DNA from: Halomonas ramblicola
GTDB lineage: Bacteria > Pseudomonadota > Gammaproteobacteria > Pseudomonadales > Halomonadaceae
Length of the DNA: 64,000 nt
Direction of reading: 5' to 3'
Assembly: GCF_030409215.1 (NCBI RefSeq)
Contig: NZ_JAUFPL010000028.1
Location: 586,406 to 650,405 of the forward strand
Below, piece after piece: positions 53,656 through 62,401 of the stretch. How positions within the stretch are numbered: the stretch's first letter is position 1; each line of letters opens with the position of its first letter. Both the position numbers and the translations under genes were made by a program. The notes beneath the pieces are model-generated. The model was not told the DNA's origin. It saw only the letters and a list, made by a program, of their open reading frames with translations, and ran no database searches.

Positions 53656-54621
53656 TCAACGCCCCTGCGCGCCTCGGCGCAGCCAGTCATGCACGAAGGC
53701 GAGCTTATCGCGCGCGGCGGCCGACAACACGAAGGGGTAGAGATCCGACAGACCCATGGAGCGGTTGACGTGATTGACCCCTATGGCGAGGGAAGCCGCG
53801 ACGTGAATCAGGCGCTCGGCATCCGGTTCCGAATACGGGTCCCAGCCCGGACTCGGCAGCTCTGGTGAGGACAGGCCAGCCGCGACGAAGCTGTCGGTAA
53901 TATCGGTCAGGTGCAGTAAGTGCGAGGCGGTCTCGGCCCAATCCTCGTGCGGATGCGCGGAGGCATAGCTGGTCAGGAAGCGTAGCCTCCAGTCGGGCGG
54001 CGGACCGTCATGGTAGTGGCGCTGGAGCGCGGTGGGGTAATCCGCGCGTTCGTCGCCGAACATGGCGCGGAAGGCATCGAGGAAGTCGGCGCGCAGGCTG
54101 AGCCGCCACCAAAGCATATGCGCGATCTCGTGACGCATATGGCCGATCATGGTGCGGTAGGGCTCGTCCAGCGCCTGGCGGCGGGTTGCGCGCAGGACCG
54201 GGTCCGCCTCGGCCACGCTGATGGTCACCACGCCCGCGACATGCCCCATGAGCACGGGCGTCGGTCCCTCGGCGAGCAGGTGGAAAACGGGTCGTGTGCC
54301 CGGATCCTCCGGCCGGAACCAGTGCCAGCGGCCGAGATTATCGAGCGCCCAGCGCTTGGCGGCCTCGGTCTGCGCCCAGTTGGGGATGGCGCCGGGGATG
54401 GCGGGGTCCGGGGCCAGCGCCGTCATGGCGCAGGATCGACAGAAGGCGCCCTGCTCAGAAGCGATCCAGTTACAGCCGATGACGTCCCGGTTGGCGCAGA
54501 AGGGTGGCATGGGCAGGAAGGCCCGCGCCTGCGGGTCGTAAGCCACGGGGGTGCCATCGGCGGTGGCAAGGTTGTCGAACCACAGCGAACCGGATCCGAC
54601 TGGGTTGGCAAAGACGCGCAT
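53656..54621 (-). CDS. Zinc-ribbon plus HEXXH putative metallopeptidase
   Basis: 321 aa. Four Cys in the first 65 residues (FCANRDVIGC; AFCRSC) form a zinc ribbon. RHEIAHMLWW at ~163-172 is an HExxH motif, and Glu in YASAHPHEDWAETASHLLHLTD is a candidate third ligand. This matches bacterial putative zinc-binding peptidases of the PF15887 type, whose substrates are unknown. It has no signal peptide. Monocistronic, next to the antiporter on the same strand with 185 gene-free bases between. Confidence 0.85.
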   Translation of the reverse strand: MRVFANPVGSGSLWFDNLATADGTPVAYDPQARAFLPMPPFCANRDVIGCNWIASEQGAFCRSCAMTALAPDPAIPGAIPNWAQTEAAKRWALDNLGRWHWFRPEDPGTRPVFHLLAEGPTPVLMGHVAGVVTISVAEADPVLRATRRQALDEPYRTMIGHMRHEIAHMLWWRLSLRADFLDAFRAMFGDERADYPTALQRHYHDGPPPDWRLRFLTSYASAHPHEDWAETASHLLHLTDITDSFVAAGLSSPELPSPGWDPYSEPDAERLIHVAASLAIGVNHVNRSMGLSDLYPFVLSAAARDKLAFVHDWLRRGAQGR

Positions 54622-55134
54622 ACAGTAGGGACTCCAGAAGAACGACAGGGCATAGGGGCCGACTGAAGTTGACCCGGTTCGGTGGACACCGGGTTATCGG
54701 CAGCGCCCGATGCACTACCAGGCTCGAGTCCAGTCTAGCAGGTAAGTCTCCCCTTCCCCCGACGGCGGAAGGCGGTCTCGAGGCCCCCGCACAACAGCGC
54801 CTGTAAGGCGGAGGGCCGTTTCTCGACAGTACCTCGTGAGCGGCGGGGCGCATCTTTACCCGCGATGGCCTGGCCATCGGCGGCACGCGGTGAGGCCGCC
54901 ACGACCATTCCCGCCAACATCGAGGCGGCCGATGAGCACTGGCCGAATATCTTCCAGCAGTGATCCCCGACAAGCCGAGCCGCGCGGCTTCGCCGGGGCC
55001 GCCCCCGGGGGTGGAGCGGGTGCGAGGATGACGTGCATTTTTCCATTGAGCTCGGCGCCTGATCTCGGTCAGGATAGAGCAAGGAACAGCTGCCAAGGAT
55101 GGATGAGCCTCGGCATACCGTTGGAGGAGCCATA
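54622..55134. other. Gene-poor 0.5-kb interval
   Basis: No confident gene. Starting at 54865 a 32-codon plus-strand frame (ending EAADEHWPNIFQQ, stop at 54961-54963) looks protein-like but has no ribosome-binding site. It may be a remnant of a degraded gene. Promoter of the downstream small gene probably lies near its end. Confidence 0.35.
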
Positions 55135-55473
55135 ATGCAACCGCTGAGCTATTACTACTACAACGTGCTGGAAGGCCTGGAAAAACCGAGCGATGTGCCG
55201 TCGGACCACCTGCAGGAGGGCTACGACATCCTCTATCACCATGGTGGACGCATCGAGATCGACCTGATGCGCAAGGCCGAGGAAGGCGACGCCAAGGGCG
55301 AACCCTACCACTGGTACGAAGATCTCGATGACGAGCAGCGGGCGAAACTGCACAAGGCCCTGGATGACGGTAACCCGGCGAAGATCCTCAAGATCATGCA
55401 GCGCAACGGCTATGCCGGCGTTCTCTACCATCATGCCTGGGAGCACTTCCGGATGGAGGCCTGCACCGACTAG
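55135..55473 (+). CDS. Small Tyr-rich hypothetical protein
   Basis: 112 aa, start chosen at ATG 55135 behind GGAGGAG. It begins QPLSYYYYNVLEGLEKPSDVPSDHLQEGYDILYHHGG, with charged helices and the motif YAGVLYHHAWEHFRMEACTD at the end. No membrane segment or known domain recognised. A strong terminator follows. It is an isolated single-gene unit. Confidence 0.6.
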   Translation: MQPLSYYYYNVLEGLEKPSDVPSDHLQEGYDILYHHGGRIEIDLMRKAEEGDAKGEPYHWYEDLDDEQRAKLHKALDDGNPAKILKIMQRNGYAGVLYHHAWEHFRMEACTD

Positions 55474-55504
55474 CGCCGCATCGCGCTACGCTGCACCAGA
55501 CCAG

Positions 55505-55531
55505 GGGCCCGCGAGCGATCGCGGGCCCTTT
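55505..55531 (+). terminator. Rho-independent terminator of the small Tyr-rich gene
   Basis: Perfect 10-bp stem GGGCCCGCGA / TCGCGGGCCC with a GCGA loop followed by TTT, ~30 bases downstream of the stop. Strong hairpin with a short T-run. Confidence 0.75.
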
Positions 55532-55699
55532 GGCGAGCAAAGGCCAGACAAGGCAAAGATCGGCGAAGATACGGGGTGTAAATGCGGTTTTTGCGTCGAT
55601 TTTTGAATCATCGCACTTTGGCGTGAAACCTGTCGCTTCACGCTGATTTGCGAAGAACCCGATTTTTAACGCCGTCTGGCCAAGCGCCGCCAGCTCTCG

Positions 55700-55720
55700 G
55701 GCCAAGCCTAAGGCTTGGCC
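55700..55720 (-). terminator. Hairpin across the stop of the small membrane protein gene
   Basis: Perfect palindrome GGCCAAGCCT A AGGCTTGGCC overlapping the stop codon of the gene at 55708. A possible terminator or mRNA end-stabiliser of the dioxygenase operon. No clear T-run. A weaker GCGTGAA / TTCACGC repeat lies at 55621-55643. Confidence 0.45.
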
Positions 55721-56100
55721 ATCAGGTCCGCTCGCCAGCCCCGCCAGAAGCTCACGCCCTGCAGCACGGCCAGCACCGCCTCGTAGAGCGCCGGTAGCCA
55801 CAGCAGCCCCGAGGCGAACAGGAAGAACAGCGCGAGGAGCCCCCGGAACAGGATCGACAGCAGCGCCACCAGGCGGTTGTGCAGCGGCGCCAGGGCCGCC
55901 GGCAGGTAGAGCAACCCCATCGCCAGCATGGCCAGGCCGACGTAGCGGGGCCAGGTCAGGGGCGCCGCCAGGTCGGCGCGGATCAGCGCCAGGAAGCCCT
56001 CGGGCCACCACCACAGCCACAGGCCGAGCAGCACGTTGAGGGCGATGCCGACGAACATCACCCGCCGAAAGGTCCGGAAGGCGTCGTGTGAGGTCTGCAT
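55708..56100 (-). CDS. Small membrane protein (copy 1)
   Basis: 130 aa with about four membrane helices (VMFVGIALNVLLGLWLWWW; YVGLAMLAMGLLYLPAALAPL; VALLSILFRGLLALFFLFA; LYEAVLAVLQGVSFW). Paralogous in layout to the protein at 61996-62367, including LL-L-YLPAA followed by a P/N-R-VA turn. Function unknown. It lies 26 bases downstream of the diheme cytochrome gene and is the last gene of the operon. It may assist membrane anchoring or electron transfer of the diheme protein. Confidence 0.8.
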   Translation of the reverse strand: MQTSHDAFRTFRRVMFVGIALNVLLGLWLWWWPEGFLALIRADLAAPLTWPRYVGLAMLAMGLLYLPAALAPLHNRLVALLSILFRGLLALFFLFASGLLWLPALYEAVLAVLQGVSFWRGWRADLMAKP

Positions 56101-56126
56101 AGCGAGGCTCCCTGGCCGGTCGGCCG

Positions 56127-57680
56127 CTAGAAGGTGAGCAGATAGTCGAGCAGGGCCGCCCGCTCCCCCGCCGCCAGCCCCGTGCCATAGTCATGGCCCT
56201 GGTTGCCATTGCCGGGCAGGCGGGTGTCGAAGCAGAAGCCCTCGTCCAGGGGTTCCCCCGGGGTGCAGTCGGGGGCCACGAAGCCGCCCTTGTCGCCGTC
56301 CAGCACGTCCAGGCCACGGACGAAGGCCGTGGGACGCTCCTCCGGCGGCAGCAGCAGGTCATGCAGGGTCGGCACCGAACCGTTGTGCAGATAGGGGGCG
56401 CGCAGCCAGAGCCCGTCGAGGGGTTGGTTGGCGTAACCATCGGTCTTGCGGAAGTGGCGGAAGCGGTAGCGCTCATCCTCAGCGAACAGGGTGAGCTGGT
56501 AGCGGCGCAGCGTCTCGGTGTAGCTGTCCAGGCGCGCCGGGTCGACGCCGAGCCGGGCGTTGGGCACCACCTCGCCGAGCCGCTCGCCCTCGAAGACGTA
56601 GCGCTCGCCCTCCTGGTAGCCGTGGCAGTCGGCGCAGTGGCGCATGTAGAGCGCCTTGCCGGCCGCCACGTCGTCGGCCTCGGGGTCGTGGGGGCTCGGC
56701 GGCGGCTCGAGATCGAGCAGCCAGTCGGCGACCCGCTCGATGGCGGCGTGGTCGACGCTCTCCTCGGTGACCCCGGCGCCCAGGGCGGCGCTCAGGTTGC
56801 GCTCCTGCAGCGAGGCGTTATTGCCGTCCCAGTGCAGGTCCATGCCCTGGCGGGGACGCTGCAGGAAGATCGACGGGAAGTCCGCGGTGCCGATCCGCTC
56901 GCCCTCCGTCAGGTCGGCGAGCGTCATGTCGAACTGGATCAGCTTGTAGGGATTGAAGGTGTCGACCCGCCCCGGCCCCCAGGCCGGCTGCTCCGCCAGC
57001 AGCGGGGCGAGCCGCGCCCGGGTCGCCAGCAGTCCCTCGCGCACCCGCGGCAGCACCGCGTGCCGCCACACCAGGCGCTCGACCCAGCCCAACTCCTGGC
57101 CCTGCTCCTCCATGGCGGCGAGCACGCTGTCCGGCGCCAGCCGCGGGTCGTCGGCGATCTCCAGCAGGAAGGCGATGAAGCCGTTGAGGTCCAGGTTGTT
57201 GGAAGGCATGCCCGAGACCAGCCGCGGCTCGTCTTCGGGGGACTCGCGCACCGTGCCGGTGTGGCATACCGCACAGTTGAGCCAGCCCAGCTCCACCCCG
57301 CGCACCTCGCGGGTGCCCACGCCGATGGGCAGGTCGCCCGCGTCCAGGCTGTCGCCCGGGGCGTAGAGGAAGCCGAAGGCCGCGTAGCCCTCCTCGCCCA
57401 GTGTCTCGGGGAAGAGCTCGGGCAACACCCGCCACAGCCGCACCGGCAGGCCGCTTTCCGGCTCGCTGCCGATGGAGCCGTGGCGGAAGTGCGCCTCCGG
57501 GTCGGCGTAGTGGCGCACCGACTCGCCGCTGTAGCGCCACAGGGTGGGGACGCCGATCGCCAGGACCAGCACGCCGGCCACCACCACGGCCAGCGCCAGC
57601 AGGGTCAACGGCAGGCGCCGCCGACGGCGACGGCGGGACGCGTCCTGTACGGCGGTGACGGGGGGCTCCTGGCGTCTCAT
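56127..57680 (-). CDS. Membrane-anchored diheme cytochrome c peroxidase/RoxA-like protein (copy 1)
   Basis: 517 aa. A basic N-terminus (RRRRRRR) precedes one membrane helix (residues ~23-45), so the bulk is periplasmic. Two CxxCH heme motifs are present: CAVCH (136-140) and CADCH (349-353). The family resembles MauG/CcpA-type diheme peroxidases and RoxA-like cytochromes with the blocks HGSIGSEPESGLP, WGPGRVDTFNPYKL, DLHWDGNN, LWLRAPYLHNGSVPTLHDLL and LPGNGNQGHDYGTGL. RoxA-type proteins oxidatively cleave polyisoprene; others reduce peroxides. Here it could process or detoxify fatty-acid hydroperoxides made by the dioxygenase. Start lies seven bases after the OYE stop. Confidence 0.85.
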   Translation of the reverse strand: MRRQEPPVTAVQDASRRRRRRRLPLTLLALAVVVAGVLVLAIGVPTLWRYSGESVRHYADPEAHFRHGSIGSEPESGLPVRLWRVLPELFPETLGEEGYAAFGFLYAPGDSLDAGDLPIGVGTREVRGVELGWLNCAVCHTGTVRESPEDEPRLVSGMPSNNLDLNGFIAFLLEIADDPRLAPDSVLAAMEEQGQELGWVERLVWRHAVLPRVREGLLATRARLAPLLAEQPAWGPGRVDTFNPYKLIQFDMTLADLTEGERIGTADFPSIFLQRPRQGMDLHWDGNNASLQERNLSAALGAGVTEESVDHAAIERVADWLLDLEPPPSPHDPEADDVAAGKALYMRHCADCHGYQEGERYVFEGERLGEVVPNARLGVDPARLDSYTETLRRYQLTLFAEDERYRFRHFRKTDGYANQPLDGLWLRAPYLHNGSVPTLHDLLLPPEERPTAFVRGLDVLDGDKGGFVAPDCTPGEPLDEGFCFDTRLPGNGNQGHDYGTGLAAGERAALLDYLLTF

Positions 57681-57687
57681 GGCGGCC

Positions 57688-59058
57688 TCACGGGGTGTCC
57701 GCTTGCGTTTCGCGAGCGGGCGGCACCGGCGGCAACTGCAACTCGGGCCGGGTCTCGTAGATGGCCATCACGGACTCGAGCATGCGCTCGTGGTCGCCGC
57801 CGAAGCGCTCGAGCTCGTAGCAGCCCAGGGGATTCTTGGGCGCGTTGAGCAGGCACTTGTTGCAGAAGGTACAGGGGTTCTCCGGCGCATCGTGGCCGGC
57901 CTGCCACTGGCGCGGCAGGTCGGGGTTGGCGATCAGCGCCCGGGCACTGGAGACGGCGTCGCAGGCACCGGTCTCGATCGCCTCGCGCACCAGGGAGGCA
58001 CGCTGGTAGCCGCCGGTGCTGATCACCGGGATACTCACCGCCTCGCGGATGGCACGCGCCTCGTCCAGGCCGATGCCCTCCACCTCGCGGCCGCGCCGGT
58101 GACGGTACCACAGCCAGCGGAAGATCCAGCGCAGCGCCGGGTAGCGGAACAGCAGGTAGTTGCGGAAGGTGTCGACCCCGGCGGAGAGCATGGTGTCGTA
58201 GGTGCTGGCGATGGTCTCGAAGGAGAAGTCCCCGGGCGGGTTCAGGGGGTGGGGAAAGAGGCTGCCCAGCGAGACGTGCAGGGCGTCGGCGCCGGCGGTC
58301 TCGGCCCACCGGCACACCTGGACGGTCTCCGCCAGGCTGTTGCCCTTGCCCTCCCAGGGCAGCACGTCGTTGTGGTCCACGGCGCTGATCTTCACCTGCA
58401 GGTGGAAGTCCGGCCCCACCCGGTCGCGGATCGCCTCGATCACCTCCAGCAGGAAGCGCGCCCGGTTCATCAGCGAGCCGCCGTAGCGATCGCGCCGATC
58501 GTTGATCGCCGAGCTCAGGAACTGGGTGAAGAGGTAGCCGTTGGCGGCGTGCAGTTCCACGCCGTCGAGCCCCGCCTCCCGGGCCCGCCAGGCGCCGCGG
58601 GCGAAGGCCTCGACGGTGCGCTCGACCTCGTGGCCGGTCATCGCGCGGCACAGGAAGCCGTGCAGCGACTCCTTGTGGTCGGTGGCACTGAGCGCCCGCC
58701 GATGCTGGTTGTGCACTCCGGGCAGGTCCATCTGCCGGCCGGAGTGGCTGAGCTGCAGGATGTACTTGCAGTCGAAGCGATGCACCGCCTCGCCGAGGCG
58801 CTGCCAGAGGGGGATGAAGTCGTCGCGGTGGATGGTGGCGTAGCCGGCGACGATGCGCCCCTCCATCTGCACCGGCACGAAGGAGGAGAGGATGGCCCCC
58901 ACCCCGCCGCGGGCGAAGCGGCACTCCCAGTTGATGCGGGTCTGGGTCAGGCTGCCGTCCTCATTGTCGAAGCGCCCGGAGACGTTCGAACGCAGCAGGC
59001 GGTTCTTGATCGTGATGTTGCGCCACTCGAGCGGCGTGAAGATGACGTCCTCGCTCAT
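57688..59058 (-). CDS. Old Yellow Enzyme-family flavin oxidoreductase with FeS cysteines
   Basis: 456-aa FMN barrel oxidoreductase. IFTPLEWRNITIKNRLLRSNVSGRFDNEDG starts it. YILQLSHSGRQ and the substrate pair in VELHAANGYLFTQFLSSAINDRRDRYGGSL (the H-x-x-N region) are classic, as is VISTGGY near the phosphate site. CTFCNKCLLNAPKNPLGC (~395-412) provides four Cys for a 4Fe-4S cluster, as in 2,4-dienoyl-CoA reductase-type OYEs. It reduces activated C=C bonds, such as enones. Four-base overlap with the P450-like gene indicates translational coupling. Analogy: plant OPR3 reduces an enone in jasmonate synthesis. Confidence 0.9.
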   Translation of the reverse strand: MSEDVIFTPLEWRNITIKNRLLRSNVSGRFDNEDGSLTQTRINWECRFARGGVGAILSSFVPVQMEGRIVAGYATIHRDDFIPLWQRLGEAVHRFDCKYILQLSHSGRQMDLPGVHNQHRRALSATDHKESLHGFLCRAMTGHEVERTVEAFARGAWRAREAGLDGVELHAANGYLFTQFLSSAINDRRDRYGGSLMNRARFLLEVIEAIRDRVGPDFHLQVKISAVDHNDVLPWEGKGNSLAETVQVCRWAETAGADALHVSLGSLFPHPLNPPGDFSFETIASTYDTMLSAGVDTFRNYLLFRYPALRWIFRWLWYRHRRGREVEGIGLDEARAIREAVSIPVISTGGYQRASLVREAIETGACDAVSSARALIANPDLPRQWQAGHDAPENPCTFCNKCLLNAPKNPLGCYELERFGGDHERMLESVMAIYETRPELQLPPVPPARETQADTP

Positions 59059-59963
59059 GCGCCTCGCCCCCCTTGCCGCACCGCCAGGGCCTGCTCCCAG
59101 ACCGCCGCCAGCAGCGCCAGGACGAAGCCCTGGGCCGGGCAGCGCGCCCAGCTCCCGCCCATGAAGGCCAGTTCGCGATCACCGCTGCCCCGGGCGGCCT
59201 CCGCCAGGCGCAGCACCACCAGGTCGCCGGGTTCCAGCCGACGCGGCGCGCAGGGCGTCGACAGCGGCGTCCGCACCCGGCGCAGCAGCGTCTCCGGCGT
59301 CGCCAGGGTGCGGCCCAGCACCGCCGCCTGGGAGAGCCCGCGGGCCTGGGGCGTGGCGGCCAGTTCGCGCATCGCCGCCAGCGACGCCACCAGGTTGTGC
59401 ACGGCGATGCCGGTGGCGTGCAGGGCCAGCGGCTCGCCCCGGGCACGCTCGGCCAGCAGCCGCCGGGCATGGCGCAGGCGCCCGGTCAGCCGTTGGCCCA
59501 GGGCGCGCAGGACGTTGACGCGGGGATAGGCATCGAGCAGCCGGGCCGCCGCGTAGCTCGCCTCGTCGGCGCGGTAATCGTCGTGGAACAGCCGCCCCAG
59601 CAGCCCCTGGGCGGCGGGGCCCAGCGCCTCGGCCTCGGCCTGGCCGGCCACCGCCTCCACCAGGGTCTTGAAGGCCGGGTCCCGCTTCCAGGCCGACGCC
59701 TCGGCGCGCTCGTCGAGGCGCCGCCCCAGCGCGGCGTGGCGCGCCTCGCGCCCCTCCGCCTCGCGGGCCAGCAGGGCGGGCAGCGGCTCGCCGTCGAATT
59801 CGAAGGCCTGGCGCAGGCGGGCCAGGCGCAGGCGATTGATCAGCCCGCCGGCGGGCGCCAGGTGGCGATCGAGGCGCGGCTCGCCGTCCAACCGGCGGAT
59901 CTCCCGGGCGTCGCTCACCTCCAGCAGGTTGACGAGACCGGGAATGCTCAGGCGCCTGGCCAT
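59055..59963 (-). CDS. Uncharacterised 302-aa protein with P450-like C-terminus
   Basis: No firm family. The first ~130 residues are helical and charged. Residues ~175-290 read like a shortened P450 C-terminus: an I-helix-like AVHNLVASLAAMRELAATP, then RRLEPGDLVVLRLAEAARG (compare P450 meander), then LAFMGGSWARCPAQGFVLALLAAVWE, resembling FxxGxxxCxG with Cys275 as possible heme ligand, though one residue longer. No ExxR motif in its usual form is visible (ETLLRR is close). In fungal Ppo oxygenases a dioxygenase is fused to a P450-like domain; here the two are adjacent genes. The start is ten bases past the dioxygenase stop. Confidence 0.5.
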   Translation of the reverse strand: MARRLSIPGLVNLLEVSDAREIRRLDGEPRLDRHLAPAGGLINRLRLARLRQAFEFDGEPLPALLAREAEGREARHAALGRRLDERAEASAWKRDPAFKTLVEAVAGQAEAEALGPAAQGLLGRLFHDDYRADEASYAAARLLDAYPRVNVLRALGQRLTGRLRHARRLLAERARGEPLALHATGIAVHNLVASLAAMRELAATPQARGLSQAAVLGRTLATPETLLRRVRTPLSTPCAPRRLEPGDLVVLRLAEAARGSGDRELAFMGGSWARCPAQGFVLALLAAVWEQALAVRQGGRGA

Positions 59964-59972
59964 GGCTCCTCC

Positions 59973-61796
59973 CTATCCACGCGGCTTGGTTTCACGAGAC
60001 CAGGGGAAGAAGACGTTGCGCACCCCTTCCATCCGCGGCGACAGCTCGGGAAAGTGGCGACCGATCACCGTGCGCAGGCTGTTGTCGTCGATCCACTGCA
60101 TGCCCGCCCGGGTGTAGACCTCGGGGGTGTAGTCGTCGGTGAAGAAACGATCGCTCTTGAGGCGCCGGGAGGCCATCAGGATGAAGATGCGGAAGGCGGT
60201 GTCGCTGAAGGCGAAGCCGGGCGGCGGCGTCTCGGCCAGGCAGCCGGTGAGCAGGTCGACCTGCTCCACGTCGCCGTAGACCGCCTCCAGCTCGCGCTGC
60301 CATGCGGGGTTGTCGGTGAGCTCGGCGAAGCTTTTCGGCGCCGGCATGTCGATCAGCCGGCGGAAGCGGCAGTAGCGCGGCACCCCACGCTCGCGGTCGC
60401 GCAGCACGTCGATGGTGGCCAGGTCGATGTTGCGCTCGTGGGGCGCCTGCTTGGCATGCTGCTGCAGGTGGCGCGGGAAGTTGTGCAGCACCAGCGCCCC
60501 GGGGTGGCTGGTGCCCAGCGAATAGAGTGCGTCGGCCAGCGGCACCTCGTCGTAGAGCGACTGGGTGCGCGAGCCGGCCACCTCGGTCAGGCCGCACGCC
60601 TTGAGCGGGCCGTCGTCGGCCAGGCGCCGGAAGTCGAAGTCGTCGGGCACCAGCGGATGCATGCGGTAGACGGCAGTGAACTCCTCGGTGATGGCGTAGG
60701 GCGCGGCGTGGTGATCCGCCGGTGAGCCGACGATGCCGCTGATCACCTCGCGGTCGCTGACCCGGCCGCGGCTGCGGTAGAAGTGCTCGTCGAGGATGCC
60801 CCACCAGTTGGCGCGCATGCCGAAGCGAAGCTCCGGGGTGTCGAGCAGCGCCGGCGTCCACTCCACGGTGTGGATCTTGGCGATCAGGGCGGCGTTGATC
60901 AGGCGCGCCTTCTGGAACAGCCACTCGCCGTCGCGGTCCGGATGGTCGATGCGCAGCCGGTCGACGATGGCGTTGTGCTCCCGGGCGAAGAGGGTGTGCA
61001 TCAGCGACAGCCCCACCCACCAGTTGCCGTTGACCCCCGCCAGCTCGATGCCGTGCTCGTCCCGGGGCAGGTGGCCGTCGGGGCGCAGGTAGAGCTTGCC
61101 GTCGGGCAGCAGCTCGCCGCTCTCCGGGTCGCTGCGCACCAGGCGCTGGCGCTTGAGGCTGCTGCCGTAGATCTGCGAGCCGTCCCACCACTGGGTCTCG
61201 GTGTTGAGGAAGGTCTCCGGATAGCCCTCGTCGGCGGCGCCGCGGGTCGAGTCGCGGCGCGAGCGAAGCACCGTCATGCGCTCCCAGGGCCAGTCGTCGT
61301 CCTCGTCGAGAGGGACCTCGTGGGGCGTCGCCTCGGCGTCGTTGCTGCCGTGGCTGAACCAGTCGTGGACCATGAACTGCAGCCAGGCGGGCACCAGGAC
61401 GTTCAGCGTGGTGGCCGGGGTGAAGGTCTCGCGGGTCATCAGCCGGCGACTCACCACCCGCGGGCTCGGCGTCATCAGCGCCTCGCCGCTCTCGCCGAAG
61501 GTCTCGGCGATGGGCACGTTGCGCCCGAAGCGGGTATGGGCCTTGCCCATGCAGGGGGCCGCCAGGTCGTTGTAGCTGCCATCGGCGGTGCGGCAGTCGC
61601 GCACGTCGAAGTCGCCCTTGTCGGGGTCCGGCGGCCGCTCGCGTTCGGTGTCGTGGAGGTTGTGCCAGCGCAGGTTGCCGCGCAGGGCGACGAGGTTGAG
61701 GACGGCGATCGGGAAGGGGAACCGGTACCACTGGCGGCGCCGGTTGATGCGCCGGAACAGGCGACCGAGCAGCCCGCTGCCACGTTGTCCGAACAT
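59973..61796 (-). CDS. Animal-type heme peroxidase family fatty-acid dioxygenase (alpha-DOX/PIOX-like)
   Basis: 607 aa, cytosolic or peripheral (hydrophobic-basic N-terminus LLGRLFRRINRRRQWYRFPFPIAVLNLVAL may bind membrane). Distal His144 is in LQFMVHDWFSHG. The catalytic pair is EEFTAVYRMHPLVPDDF, with Tyr377 and proximal His380 spaced Y-x-x-H as in alpha-dioxygenases and cyclooxygenases. WDGSQIYGSS and AREHNAIVDRL are peroxidase-family blocks. MASRRLKSDRFF (541-552) matches the alpha-DOX C-terminal segment near the carboxylate-binding Arg. Expected to add O2 to fatty acids (2-hydroperoxides or related). GGGAGGA site before ATG at 61796. First gene of the five-gene operon. Confidence 0.88.
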   Translation of the reverse strand: MFGQRGSGLLGRLFRRINRRRQWYRFPFPIAVLNLVALRGNLRWHNLHDTERERPPDPDKGDFDVRDCRTADGSYNDLAAPCMGKAHTRFGRNVPIAETFGESGEALMTPSPRVVSRRLMTRETFTPATTLNVLVPAWLQFMVHDWFSHGSNDAEATPHEVPLDEDDDWPWERMTVLRSRRDSTRGAADEGYPETFLNTETQWWDGSQIYGSSLKRQRLVRSDPESGELLPDGKLYLRPDGHLPRDEHGIELAGVNGNWWVGLSLMHTLFAREHNAIVDRLRIDHPDRDGEWLFQKARLINAALIAKIHTVEWTPALLDTPELRFGMRANWWGILDEHFYRSRGRVSDREVISGIVGSPADHHAAPYAITEEFTAVYRMHPLVPDDFDFRRLADDGPLKACGLTEVAGSRTQSLYDEVPLADALYSLGTSHPGALVLHNFPRHLQQHAKQAPHERNIDLATIDVLRDRERGVPRYCRFRRLIDMPAPKSFAELTDNPAWQRELEAVYGDVEQVDLLTGCLAETPPPGFAFSDTAFRIFILMASRRLKSDRFFTDDYTPEVYTRAGMQWIDDNSLRTVIGRHFPELSPRMEGVRNVFFPWSRETKPRG

Positions 61797-61919
61797 GGGA
61801 ATCCTCCCTGGTAGACGCCGTCGCTGAGATCAGGACGGGGGCATCGCCCCTTGCCGGCCTTCGCCTCGTCGAGGTATGGAAGGCCTCAACCCCGCAGGTT
61901 GAACGTGACCCTACCGCAA

Positions 61920-61951
61920 GTGACATCTAACCTTTAGCACAGGGTTATATC
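61920..61951 (+). promoter_or_regulatory. MerR-style promoter candidate in the divergent region
   Basis: TGACAT (61921-61926) and TATATC (61946-61951) are separated by 19 bases, and the spacer holds an inverted repeat TAACC / GGTTA (61928-61932, 61943-61947). A 19-bp spacer with a dyad between -35 and -10 is typical of MerR-family promoters. It reads toward the 61996 gene, 45 bases downstream. Inference from spacing. Confidence 0.35.
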
Positions 61952-61995
61952 TCCCTCAATGTCGCGCCCCGTCTCATGGGGCCCAAGGAGGACGC

Positions 61996-62367
61996 TTGGC
62001 TAAGGGTGGCTACGCGACGGGATTCCGCTTCATGGTACTGCTGGGGGTGGTGGCCAACCTGGCCCTGGCGATACCCGCAGTCTTCGTCCCCGAAGCAGTG
62101 GTCGCGCTGGTGGGTGGGGCACCGGTGGCCGAGACGGTGTGGCCCGCCTTCGCCGGCTGGCTGCTGATCCTGCTCAGCCTGTTCTACCTGCCGGCGGCCT
62201 TCGACCCCATCCGCTACCGGGTCGTCGCCGTGCTGACGGTGTTGGCACGCTTCGCCGGGGTCGCGTTCTTCACGCTGCTGTATCCACCATTCCTGCTGCT
62301 CGCCCTGTTCGACCTGTTCTTCGGCGCCACCCAGGGCGCGCTGCTGCTGGCGCTCGGCCGACGCTGA
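61996..62367 (+). CDS. Small membrane protein (copy 2), TTG start
   Basis: 123 aa. AAGGAGG lies five bases before a TTG at 61996, so TTG start is preferred. Four membrane helices (RFMVLLGVVANLALAIPAVF; FAGWLLILLSLFYLPAAF; VVAVLTVLARFAGVAFFTLLY; FLLLALFDLFFGATQGALLLAL). Same layout as the protein at 55708-56100. It precedes a diheme cytochrome gene here, whereas copy 1 follows one. Function unknown. Confidence 0.75.
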   Translation: MAKGGYATGFRFMVLLGVVANLALAIPAVFVPEAVVALVGGAPVAETVWPAFAGWLLILLSLFYLPAAFDPIRYRVVAVLTVLARFAGVAFFTLLYPPFLLLALFDLFFGATQGALLLALGRR

Positions 62368-62401
62368 GCGGCGTCTTCGGCTCATTCGGGAGGAAGCGGT
62401 C

